This document shows, piece by piece, positions 57,529 to 64,000 of a DNA stretch of 64,000 nt (positions within the stretch are counted from its first letter, which is position 1; each line of letters opens with the position of its first letter). The position numbers and the translations under genes were made by a program. The notes below the pieces were generated by a model. The model was not told the origin of the DNA. It worked only from the letters and a program-made list of their open reading frames with translations, and searched no databases. This DNA comes from Comamonadaceae bacterium (GTDB lineage Bacteria; Pseudomonadota; Gammaproteobacteria; Burkholderiales; Burkholderiaceae_C). The stretch lies in NCBI GenBank assembly GCA_947476465.1, contig CANJQN010000021.1:1-64000 (forward strand), written 5' to 3'.

Positions 57529-58950
57529 TCAGGATTTCCGGGCAGGTGCATCGAACGCGTCCTGCATCACGCCCACCTGGGGCGCGACCTCCACCCGCAT
57601 CGCCGTGAGCGCGAGCACTTCGTCCACCGTGAACCCGCGCGCCACTTCCTCCAGGCGGAAGACGCCGCCAACCCGGCGCAGCAAGGCCAGGTCAGTGACG
57701 ATGATGTCGACGCGGCGTTGCGCCGTGAGCGGGTAGCTGCAGCGCTCGACCAGCTTGGCGTGGCCGCGGCCGTCGACGTGCTCCATCAGCACGATCAGCG
57801 GGCTGTCGCTGGCGACCAGGTCCATCGCGCCGCCGATGCCACCGCCCACCATCTGCGGTGTGGCCCAGTTGGCGATGTTGGCGTCCTGGTCGACCTGGAA
57901 GGCGCCCAGCACCACCGCGCCCAGCTTGCCCGAGCGCGCCATCTCGAAGGAGGTGACGCTGTCGAAGAACGAGGCGCCGGGGTTCAGGCCGACGAACTCG
58001 CCGCTGGCGTTGTAGTTGTCGCGGTCGAAGGCGTCGTCGCTGGCCAGTGGGCCGTAACCCATGATGCCGTTCTCGGCATGCAGCACCACGTCGCGTCCTT
58101 CGAGGTAATTGGACAGCAGCGTGGGCAGGCCGACGCCCAGGTTGACGTAGCTGTGCTCCTGGACCAGCAGCGATGCGCGGCGCGCGATCTCGCCGCGTGC
58201 CAGTGCGGTCTTGCCGTTGTAGCTGCGGGCGGTGTCTTGCGCGCGACGGCGGCGCGGCAAGGCGCCGGGCGCCTCGGCCTCGACGGTGCGCTTGACGACG
58301 CGGGTGATGAAGATGCCGCTCAGGTGCACGCGCTCGGGCGGCAGCTCGCCGACCTCGACGATTTCGTCGACCTCGGCGATGGCGATGCGCGCCGCCTTGG
58401 CAAAGGACGGGTTGAAGCTCTGGCTGCCGCCGCGAAACTCCAGGTTGCCGGCGCGGTCGGCGCGCCAGGCCCGCACGAAGGCGTAGTCCACCGTCAAGCC
58501 GGTTTCCATCACATAGACCTTGCCCTTGAACTCGCGGGTTTCCTTGCCGGCGGCGATGTCGGTGCCGACCCCGGTGGGCGTGTAGAACGCCGGGATGCCG
58601 CAGCCGCCGGCGCGCAGGCGCTCGACCAGCGTGCCCTGGGGCACGAGTTCCAGCTGCAACTGCCCTGCGGCGATCTGCTGCTCGGCGGCGCTGGGCACGC
58701 CCGGGCGCGCCGAGAACGAGGCCACCAGGCGGCTGACCTGCCGGTTCTCGACCAGGATCTGCGGCCGCAACTGGCCGGGCGCGCCCAGCGAGTTGCACAC
58801 GATGCACAGGTCGCGCGTGCCGCGCTCCTTCAGCGCCACGATCAGGCTGGAGGCAAAGCCATGCCCCACGCTGAAGCCGGCGATGGCGATGCTGGCGCCG
58901 TCGGCCATGTCCGCGATCGCCTGCTGCGGCGAATCGACCACCTTGTCCAT
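57529..58950 (-). CDS. Fused alpha-beta CoA-transferase (class I)
   Basis: The 473-residue protein joins the two halves of a 3-oxoacid-type CoA-transferase in one chain: the A half (1 to about 225, with GFSVGHGFASSLI in the glycine-loop position) and the B half (about 245-473). The catalytic Glu293 lies in HAENGIMGYGP. Such enzymes activate acids with succinyl-CoA or acetyl-CoA. It follows the carboxyltransferase gene after a 177-bp gap containing a REP-type repeat. Confidence 0.9.
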   Translation of the reverse strand: MDKVVDSPQQAIADMADGASIAIAGFSVGHGFASSLIVALKERGTRDLCIVCNSLGAPGQLRPQILVENRQVSRLVASFSARPGVPSAAEQQIAAGQLQLELVPQGTLVERLRAGGCGIPAFYTPTGVGTDIAAGKETREFKGKVYVMETGLTVDYAFVRAWRADRAGNLEFRGGSQSFNPSFAKAARIAIAEVDEIVEVGELPPERVHLSGIFITRVVKRTVEAEAPGALPRRRRAQDTARSYNGKTALARGEIARRASLLVQEHSYVNLGVGLPTLLSNYLEGRDVVLHAENGIMGYGPLASDDAFDRDNYNASGEFVGLNPGASFFDSVTSFEMARSGKLGAVVLGAFQVDQDANIANWATPQMVGGGIGGAMDLVASDSPLIVLMEHVDGRGHAKLVERCSYPLTAQRRVDIIVTDLALLRRVGGVFRLEEVARGFTVDEVLALTAMRVEVAPQVGVMQDAFDAPARKS

Positions 58951-59001
58951 GTCGTGTCTTTCCCGTTATTGATGTTTTTGCATTTGACGACACGTCATCA
59001 T

Positions 59002-59075
59002 CCGTTCGCCCTGAGCCTGTCGAAGGGCTTCGACAGGCCCGTCCTGAGCTCCGTCGAAGGGCTCAGCCCGAACGG
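59002..59075. repeat. REP-type palindromic repeat
   Basis: Outer arms CCGTTCG (59002-59008) and CGAACGG (59069-59075) enclose an inner hairpin GCCTGTCGAAG / CTTCGACAGGC (59015-59038) and a second CGTCGAAGGGCTCAG block. This is the well-known proteobacterial GTCGAAGGGC repeat type. It lies between the first and second genes of the operon and may attenuate or process the message. Confidence 0.85.
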
Positions 59076-59127
59076 AAGGGGGTGTCATGAGTTATGAAAG
59101 CCTCAATAGTTGCCGGTCGGTGGCCGC

Positions 59128-60609
59128 TCAGCGCACCACGCGTACGCGCAGGTCGCCGCTTTGCAGCGTGACCTCGGCCACGTCGTTCATGGCGGCAGCC
59201 TTGGCCAGCAGGGTCAGCAGCACGTCGCTGACCGGGCCGGTGATCGCCTGGCGTTGGGCCTTGCGCTCGGCCAGCGCCTTCTGGTGGCGCAGCATGTCCT
59301 CGACCGCGCTCTCGGGGATCATGTAGCGCAGGAAGCGCTCCTCGTCGCTGGCATGCGGGTAGCGCTTGCGCAGGCCCGGCAAGGCGGGTTCGAGCTCTTC
59401 GGGCGGCTGGCGCGCCTCGACCGAAGCCAGCGACATGATCTTGTCGACCACGTTCGCATCGGCCGGCACCAGCAGCCTGCCGTAATGCCCCAGGATGTAG
59501 TGCACGATCTCGTCGGGCACCGTGGCATAGCGCTTGCCCGTGATGATGTTGAGCAAGGCCTGGTTGGCCACCAGCTGCGCGAAGGGCGTGACCAACGTGG
59601 GCCAGCCCAGCTCGGCGCGCACCACCTGCACCTCGGCCAGCAGTTCGGGGAAGCGGTCGAGCAGCTTGGCCTGCGCCATCTGGTTGCGCAGGTTGCTCAG
59701 CATGCCACCGGGGATCTGATGGCTGTAGTGCGCGTCGTCGTATTCGGCCGGCGCGCCCATCGGAAACTTGTGACGGCGCGCGACGTCCTGAATGTGAAGG
59801 CTGGCGGCCTCGACCTGGGCGTCGTCAATGTTGAGCGTGTAGCCCTTCTCGCGCAGGTTGCGCGCCACCATTTGCAGCGACGGCTGGGCGGCGCCCTGGG
59901 CCAGCGGCCAGATGCCGCACTGCAGATCGTCCACGCCGTGATCGACGCCGATCATGTAGACGCGCCCGGCCATGCCGGTCATGGCGTGGCTGTGCAGGGT
60001 GATGTGCCGGTCGCCCGAACCGCGGCGCACCGCGTCGCACAGCGAGGCCGCGCGGTCGGGCGTGATCAGGCCGCCGGAGTCCTTGATCATGATGCCGTCG
60101 ACGTCGCAGCGCTCGATGATCTCGCGCGCCTTGGTTTCATACAGTGCGTCGGTGTGGACCGGGCTGATCGAGTAGACCAGGGCGGCGATGGTCTTGGCGC
60201 CCAAGGCCTTGGCCTGCTTGAGCGGTGGCTCCATCAGGTCCAGATCAAGCAGGCCATTCATGGCGGTGATCACGCCCGCGCCGTTGCGCACGGTGAGTTC
60301 GGTGCACAGCTGCAGCATGTCCGACGGCGCGAAGCGGAAACCCCAGGCCACCTTGCTGGCCGTGTAGGCGGCCATGGTCGGCGTGGGCATGATCTTGCGC
60401 AGGATGCGCATGCGCTCGAACGGATCGTCCTTGGTAAAGCGCACGGCGGCGTCGGTGATGACATGCGCCATGACATCGACCGAATCGACGCCCGAGCGCT
60501 CCAGCCGCTCGGCCACCGGCAGCATCATCTCGGTGGACATGCGTGTGGCCCACAGTGACTGGTGCCCGTCACGCAGGGTGGTGTCGCGGATCGTGATCAG
60601 GCGTCCCAT
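59128..60609 (-). CDS. Carboxyltransferase subunit (pyruvate carboxylase B / transcarboxylase 5S-like)
   Basis: The 493-residue protein has an HMGL-like TIM barrel with RDTTLRDGHQSLWATRM, the carboxyl-transfer lysine segment GIMIKDSGGL and the metal ligands LHSHAMTG, followed by the conserved carboxylase domain (about 300-450). There is no C-terminal biotin motif, so accB must supply biotin in trans. It should transfer CO2 between biotin and pyruvate or a related 2-oxoacid. The ATG at 60609 follows AAGGAAG and gives MGRLITIRDTT. It is the first gene of the operon. Confidence 0.9.
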   Translation of the reverse strand: MGRLITIRDTTLRDGHQSLWATRMSTEMMLPVAERLERSGVDSVDVMAHVITDAAVRFTKDDPFERMRILRKIMPTPTMAAYTASKVAWGFRFAPSDMLQLCTELTVRNGAGVITAMNGLLDLDLMEPPLKQAKALGAKTIAALVYSISPVHTDALYETKAREIIERCDVDGIMIKDSGGLITPDRAASLCDAVRRGSGDRHITLHSHAMTGMAGRVYMIGVDHGVDDLQCGIWPLAQGAAQPSLQMVARNLREKGYTLNIDDAQVEAASLHIQDVARRHKFPMGAPAEYDDAHYSHQIPGGMLSNLRNQMAQAKLLDRFPELLAEVQVVRAELGWPTLVTPFAQLVANQALLNIITGKRYATVPDEIVHYILGHYGRLLVPADANVVDKIMSLASVEARQPPEELEPALPGLRKRYPHASDEERFLRYMIPESAVEDMLRHQKALAERKAQRQAITGPVSDVLLTLLAKAAAMNDVAEVTLQSGDLRVRVVR

Positions 60610-60637
60610 CGGATGCTTCCTTGGAGAACTCAAATTT

Positions 60638-60665
60638 CATTCATTTTTGCATGCAAAAATGAATG
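60638..60665. promoter_or_regulatory. Perfect 28-bp palindromic operator
   Basis: Half-site CATTCATTTTTGCA (60638-60651) is followed immediately by its exact reverse complement (60652-60665). The centre is TTTGCATGCAAA, shared with 62066-62077 and the core of 63341-63366. It lies 29 bases before the carboxyltransferase start codon. The TTG-N4-CAA symmetry fits sites of FCD-type GntR regulators. Confidence 0.8.
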
Positions 60666-60691
60666 TGGGTATGAGGGTTAGTCCCAGGAAA

Positions 60692-60985
60692 TGCAGGGCC
60701 CATGCCCGGCGCAAGCTGTACGAGGCCCATGAGATCAATGGCAGTCACATCGCCGGCCATGCGGTCTCGCTGATGGCTAGGCTGTACGTGATCGAGCGTG
60801 ACATCCAGCAGCTTGAAGATATGGACGCCGCCACGCGATTGCGTATCCGCCAGGAGCGTGCCCGGCCACTGGCCGAGGAACTGCACGAATGGCTCACCAG
60901 CCAGCGCCACAAGCTGGTCGCCTCGGACGCGACGGCCAAGGCGGTCGACTACAGCCTGGGGCGATGGCGGGCGGTGACACGCTAG
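60692..60985 (+). pseudogene. IS66-family transposase (TnpC) fragment
   Basis: About 97 codons match the middle of IS66 TnpC: CRAHARRKLYEAHE, ARLYVIERDI, RIRQERARPLAEELHEWL and AVDYSLGRWRAVTR. The N- and C-terminal parts are missing and it ends at TAG against the gntR remnant. It is a decayed insertion remnant without function. Confidence 0.8.
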
Positions 60986-60989
60986 CAGT

Positions 60990-61109
60990 CTTGTTGCCTG
61001 GCCGCAGGCGGTTGCTCAAAATGGAATCCTTGATCGACTGGTAGACACTTTGCACCAGGACGTCAAGGATTGCAGCCTCAATAGAGGTGGGTAGTTTGGC
61101 GGTGTTCAT
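60990..61109 (-). pseudogene. Truncated GntR regulator (paralogue of 46969-47679)
   Basis: Forty codons remain, starting MNTAKLPTSIEAAILDVLVQ and including SIKDSILSNRLRPGNK, which aligns with residues 20-41 of the intact regulator (AIKRDILGNRLRPGAK). The sequence then runs into the IS66 fragment. Helix-turn-helix and ligand domains are lost. Confidence 0.8.
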
Positions 61110-61189
61110 CCGGATAATTTGACACCTGCGTCTTGCAGCATCCGGTTGGCGATCTGGTTGACTTTTGCTGTCACGACCGGCGGGTGCCG
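61106..61189 (-). pseudogene. TctC remnant between SDR2 and gntR remnant
   Basis: A 27-codon stretch ending in TGA reads PPVVTAKVNQIANRMLQD then AGVKLSG. It resembles the region PAAAVQKLNVEMNRALAD of the intact TctC protein. Its TGA overlaps the ATG of the gntR remnant (ATGA). The rest of the gene is deleted. Confidence 0.6.
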
Positions 61190-61196
61190 GCAAGCG

Positions 61197-61994
61197 TTAA
61201 AACATAAATTCTCCGCCGTTGACGTGCAGAATCTGCCCTGTCATGAAGCCGCCGTCTTCGGAACACAGATAACTGCAGGCGGCAGCAATTTCCTCGACCT
61301 TGCCGAAGCGCTTCATCGGCATCGCCCGACGCCGCGCGTCGAAACTGTTTTCGGCACTGGCATTGACAACATCCGGGTAATGCGCCAAGTCCCGCGTGGT
61401 CTCCACGATGCCCGGCGCCACTGCATTGGCGGTTATTCCAAAAGAGCCGAACTCCGAGGCAATGGCCTTGGCAAACGCAAAGACTCCAGCCTTGGCGGTT
61501 ACGTTATGCGCGCGGTTGGGCTTGGGTGAAAACCCGTCGCGCCCCGAGATGTTAATGATGCGCCCCCAGCGTTTTTCGACCATGTGCGGCAGGCAGGCCC
61601 GCGCCAGGTAAAAGGCAGAACTCAAATTTGTATCCAGGATGCGATGCCAATCCTCAATACTGATCTCCAGCAAAGGCTGATGCAGGCGCAGGGAAACATT
61701 CGAAATCGCGATATCCACGCTGCCGAATTTTTCGGCGGCTTGATCGACCATGTCGGCAACTGCCTTGTGGTCGCCAACATCGGCCATCACTGCGAGCGCC
61801 TTGGCGCCAAAGGCTTGTGCCTCCCGCACAACGGCATCGACAGCCGCGCGATCGCTGTGACCATTGATGACCACGTTAGCGCCATCGCGCGCAAACGCCA
61901 GCGCGATGGCTCGGCCGATGTTCCGGCCGGAGCCGGTGACGATGGCGGTACGGCCAGCGAGAGGTTTGGCATCACGCAAAATGACGCTAGACAT
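61197..61994 (-). CDS. SDR-family protein with substituted catalytic residues, copy 2
   Basis: The 265-residue paralogue of the SDR at 50083-50868 keeps the TGSGRNIG cofactor loop (20-27) and shares its substitutions: SNVS for NNAG, Gly151 at the Ser position and Asn164 at the Tyr position of AHNVTAK, with Lys168 kept. The coding sequence is more AT-rich and less biased than copy 1, suggesting a separate origin by transfer. It has its own promoter and operator and is flanked by insertion sequence remains. Confidence 0.88.
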   Translation of the reverse strand: MSSVILRDAKPLAGRTAIVTGSGRNIGRAIALAFARDGANVVINGHSDRAAVDAVVREAQAFGAKALAVMADVGDHKAVADMVDQAAEKFGSVDIAISNVSLRLHQPLLEISIEDWHRILDTNLSSAFYLARACLPHMVEKRWGRIINISGRDGFSPKPNRAHNVTAKAGVFAFAKAIASEFGSFGITANAVAPGIVETTRDLAHYPDVVNASAENSFDARRRAMPMKRFGKVEEIAAACSYLCSEDGGFMTGQILHVNGGEFMF

Positions 61995-62063
61995 GAAATT
62001 TGCCTCTTGAAAAAAAGAAGTTTGATGAAGTTTATTGTGTAGGTTTTTTCAATACCGTGAGCA

Positions 62064-62092
62064 AGTTTGCATGCAAAAATTGCTAATGTCAA
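62064..62092 (-). promoter_or_regulatory. Promoter and operator of SDR copy 2
   Basis: On the minus strand TTGACA (62092-62087) and CAAACT (62069-62064) are separated by 17 nt. The palindrome TTTGCATGCAAA occupies 62066-62077, so it covers the spacer and the -10 element. Repression by a bound regulator would be expected. Confidence 0.6.
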
Positions 62093-62105
62093 CTGCGTTA
62101 ATAAC

Positions 62106-62973
62106 CTATCCGTAAATTATCCTGATCTTCAACGACACTTTGCGGAACGCGATGATGGCAGCGGCTATGTGGTTCAGCGCGACGAGGCTGCGTTCGAGCT
62201 TCTCGTATCGCGCGAGCAGCTTGCGAAAGCGATTGCCCCAGCTGTGGCACACCTCGACCACCCAGCGTCGTGCCTTCTTGGCCGGGTCGCGCCGCTTGGC
62301 ATCGGCTTCCTTGCCACGATCAACCACGTGAGGAATGTAGCCGTGCGACTCGATGATCTCCAACGCGGGCCGGCCTTGGTAACCTGCGTCGGCACACAGG
62401 TGCTTGCTGCGCCGCGTGCTGGGCGTCTTGCGCTTGACCATGATGGTTTGCAGCACGGGATCGAGTTGCGTGACGTCATGCTGATTGGCCCCGGCCACGA
62501 CGAACGACAACGGGACGCCACGGCCGTCCAACAGCAGGTGGCGCTTGCTCCCTTTTTTTTCCCCGATCGGTCGGGTTGCGTCCGACCGCCTCTTGCCCCA
62601 AGGATGCTTTGAACTTGGCCCCGTCGATGCTCTGCCAACGCCAGGCGATGCCTTCCATCTGGTCGTACTCGGCAAGCCCAGCTTTCCAGATGGCCTCGAA
62701 CACGCCCGCAGCCTCCCACTCCAGGAAGCGCTTGTGCACGGCGCTGGCACTGCCAAAGCGCTCCTTGGGCAGCGCCTTCCATTGGCACCCCGTGCGCAAC
62801 ACGTACACGATCGCCTCGAACACCTGTCGCGCCGGCTTGGGCGGCCGCCCGGCCCCCGCCTTGCGCACGTACGCCTTGTCCGAGCAGCGCTCGCGCACCG
62901 GGATCAGCGGCTCGACGCGCCCCCAGAAATCATCGGTCACCACCCAAGATTCGACTCGCTTGCGTGTCGCCAT
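62106..62973 (-). CDS. IS5-family transposase, two frames
   Basis: The first frame (62973-62476, 165 residues) carries the helix-turn-helix region and the first catalytic Asp in WQSIDGAKFKA. The second frame supplies the second Asp in CADAGYQG and the Glu in VVEVCHSWGNRFRKLLARYEK, ending at 62106. The frames join at an A8 run (62553-62560, minus strand); dropping one A restores one frame. This may be a programmed shift, as known for some IS5 relatives, or an inactivating indel. Confidence 0.85.
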
Positions 62974-63033
62974 GCATTCGCCCCGACGCCGTGTGAATTA
63001 CGGCTCAGGACGAGAGTTTACTATTTACGGATA
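62107..63033 (-). mobile_element. IS5-family insertion sequence, about 927 bp
   Basis: Terminal inverted repeats TATCCGTAAAT (62107-62117) and ATTTACGGATA (63023-63033) bound the transposase frames. No clear target duplication is visible. It separates SDR2 from the second MmgE/PrpD gene. Confidence 0.85.
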
Positions 63034-63073
63034 ACTTCTCAAACCAACTGACCTCCAGGAAACCCTGGGCGAT

Positions 63074-63298
63074 TCATGCGCAGAAGGCAGAGAAGGCCTG
63101 AGCAGAGTTGGCCACCAGCAAGCGGTACATGGTGTGCACCGAACCAAGGTGGCGACCCTCGTCCAGCAGCGTGGCATGCACGGCCGCCGGCGCTATGTCG
63201 ACGCGGGGACCGGGCAGGGTGCCGCCAGCAGCGTGACGGCTGGCGCTCGCCCCCAACAGCCTGTACACGGCATCCAGCGCATCCCTGCCGCTTCGCAT
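63074..63298 (-). pseudogene. IS3-family transposase orfB fragment
   Basis: About 74 codons contain VDIAPAAVHATLLDEG then RHLGSVHTMYRLL, matching the N-terminal part of IS3-type orfB transposases (typical APAQVxATLLDEGxYLxSVxTMYRLL). The integrase core is absent. It fills most of the 307-base gap between the IS5 element and the operator of the last gene. Confidence 0.65.
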
Positions 63299-63340
63299 TC
63301 CGTTTAGCCGGGTATACCCTCGCTGAAATTTTAATCGTCA

Positions 63341-63366
63341 ATGCTAAATTGCATGCAAATTAGCAT
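63341..63366. promoter_or_regulatory. Near-perfect 26-bp palindromic operator
   Basis: Thirteen pairs around the centre GCATGC are formed with one mismatch (63348/63359); the arms are ATGCTAA and TTAGCAT. The core ATTGCATGCAAA is one base from the shared TTTGCATGCAAA. It lies about 35 bases before the MmgE/PrpD start. Confidence 0.75.
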
Positions 63367-63400
63367 GCTTAATTTGGATGTCAGGAATTTGTCATTGGTT

Positions 63401-64000
63401 ATGGGGTCAGCTGAAACTGAAATTGCAGACTTTGCCAACTCTGTCGCCCTGTTTGCACAGGACTGTGCAAACAGGGTCACGGAGCCCGCTGTCCGACAGG
63501 CCATCGTGGCTCGATTGGTTGACACCGTCGGCTGCCTGCGTGGCGCCATGAACGAAGATGCCGTCGTCAGGGCTAGAAAGACGGCCCTGACGTTCTCGCT
63601 TGTCGCGACTTCGGCAAAAGGCGCCAGCGTGGCCGGTACCGCAGAGCGGGTGACGGTTGAAGCCGCGACCTTCGTCAATTGCGTGGCGGCACGCTATCTG
63701 GACTTTAACGACATCTACCTCTCCAAAGAAGCGGTCCACCCTAGCGACAACATTCCAGCAGCCCTCGCGCTCGCTGAGACTCTGGGCGTCAGCGGCGCAG
63801 AGCTTGTCGATGCGATGGCGGTCGGCTATGAGGTGCATTGCCGTCTGGCGGATGCGGTGTCCACCCGAAAGGGCCGCTGGGACAACGTGATCCTTGGTGC
63901 TATCGCTGCGAGCGTTATGGCCGGCAAGTTGCTCAAACTCGGCCGGGTCGAGATGGTTCATGCAATCAACATCGCGGCGTCTGGCAACACAGCTCTGATG
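63401..64000 (+). CDS. MmgE/PrpD family protein, N-terminal part
   Basis: The frame is open to the right edge; 200 codons are visible. It shows VARLVDTVGCLRGAMNED, the ARYLDFNDIYLSKEAVHPSDN segment with the family's conserved Asp/His positions, and AVGYEVHCRLADAVS. It is a diverged paralogue of the protein at 48687-50069. The start is uncertain: ATG 63401, TTG 63395 and ATG 63365 are in frame; the last overlaps the operator and is least likely. Base composition is less GC-rich than the main cluster. Confidence 0.85.
   Translation, partial: MGSAETEIADFANSVALFAQDCANRVTEPAVRQAIVARLVDTVGCLRGAMNEDAVVRARKTALTFSLVATSAKGASVAGTAERVTVEAATFVNCVAARYLDFNDIYLSKEAVHPSDNIPAALALAETLGVSGAELVDAMAVGYEVHCRLADAVSTRKGRWDNVILGAIAASVMAGKLLKLGRVEMVHAINIAASGNTALM

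Noticed and set aside
60374..60985. 203-codon plus-strand frame reading into the IS66 fragment
   Set aside because: Its first half is antisense to the carboxyltransferase gene and the operator; only 60692-60985 is transposase-like.

Overview
The window is a chromosomal segment of a high-GC betaproteobacterium, most likely a member of the Comamonadaceae (Burkholderiales). The evidence is the gene order (hpf-ptsN-hprK; fur/bamE-dapB-exbB-exbD-leuS-lptE-holA; divergent gspC), a Comamonadaceae-type porin, and several copies of C/G-run palindromic repeats of the kind common in this family. No complete genome was compared, so the family assignment is an inference.

Bases 1-30,000 are mainly housekeeping. 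They hold the end of pntB, an acyl-CoA ligase, an MTA/SAH nucleosidase, CorA, two patatin phospholipases, the hpf-ptsN-hprK group, a large orphan protein, fur, and the bamE-to-holA block. A 387-bp tandem repeat (about 2.4 copies) follows, then sugar phosphate genes (pgi, tal, zwf), a porin, coq7, an OsmC-type protein, a likely small RNA with C-rich loops, and ilvA.

Bases 30,000-39,800 encode a type II secretion system: gspC on the minus strand and gspGHIJKLMNDE on the plus strand, tightly overlapping. No gspF is present. Part of the gspE zinc-loop coding sequence is derived from a dispersed repeat.

Bases 39,900-42,120 are a small sulfur operon: rhodanese, YeeE-type transporter and a 55-residue exported protein.

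Bases 42,200-46,800 hold a minus-strand group: a DUF7065-like protein, an APH-type kinase, an unknown protein, a tyrosine-phosphatase-like protein and a polysaccharide deacetylase.

Bases 46,969-60,609 form one long minus-strand catabolic cluster. In order of transcription it encodes a pyruvate-carboxylase-B-like carboxyltransferase, a fused two-domain CoA-transferase, a biotin carrier, a biotin carboxylase, a FAS1-type dehydratase, a CaiB-type CoA-transferase, an ADP-forming acyl-CoA synthetase, a short-chain dehydrogenase relative lacking its catalytic residues, a MmgE/PrpD protein, a TctC solute receptor and a GntR/FCD regulator. Its substrate cannot be named from sequence.

Bases 60,690-63,340 are a mobile-element scar: an IS66 fragment, a decayed second copy of SDR-tctC-gntR, a complete IS5-type element and an IS3-type fragment. 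A second MmgE/PrpD gene runs off the right edge. The palindrome TTTGCATGCAAA or its core lies in front of the large operon, the second SDR and the second MmgE/PrpD gene, which suggests one regulon under the cluster's GntR protein. This cluster, its shared operator and its non-canonical SDR pair are the best candidates for an undescribed system.
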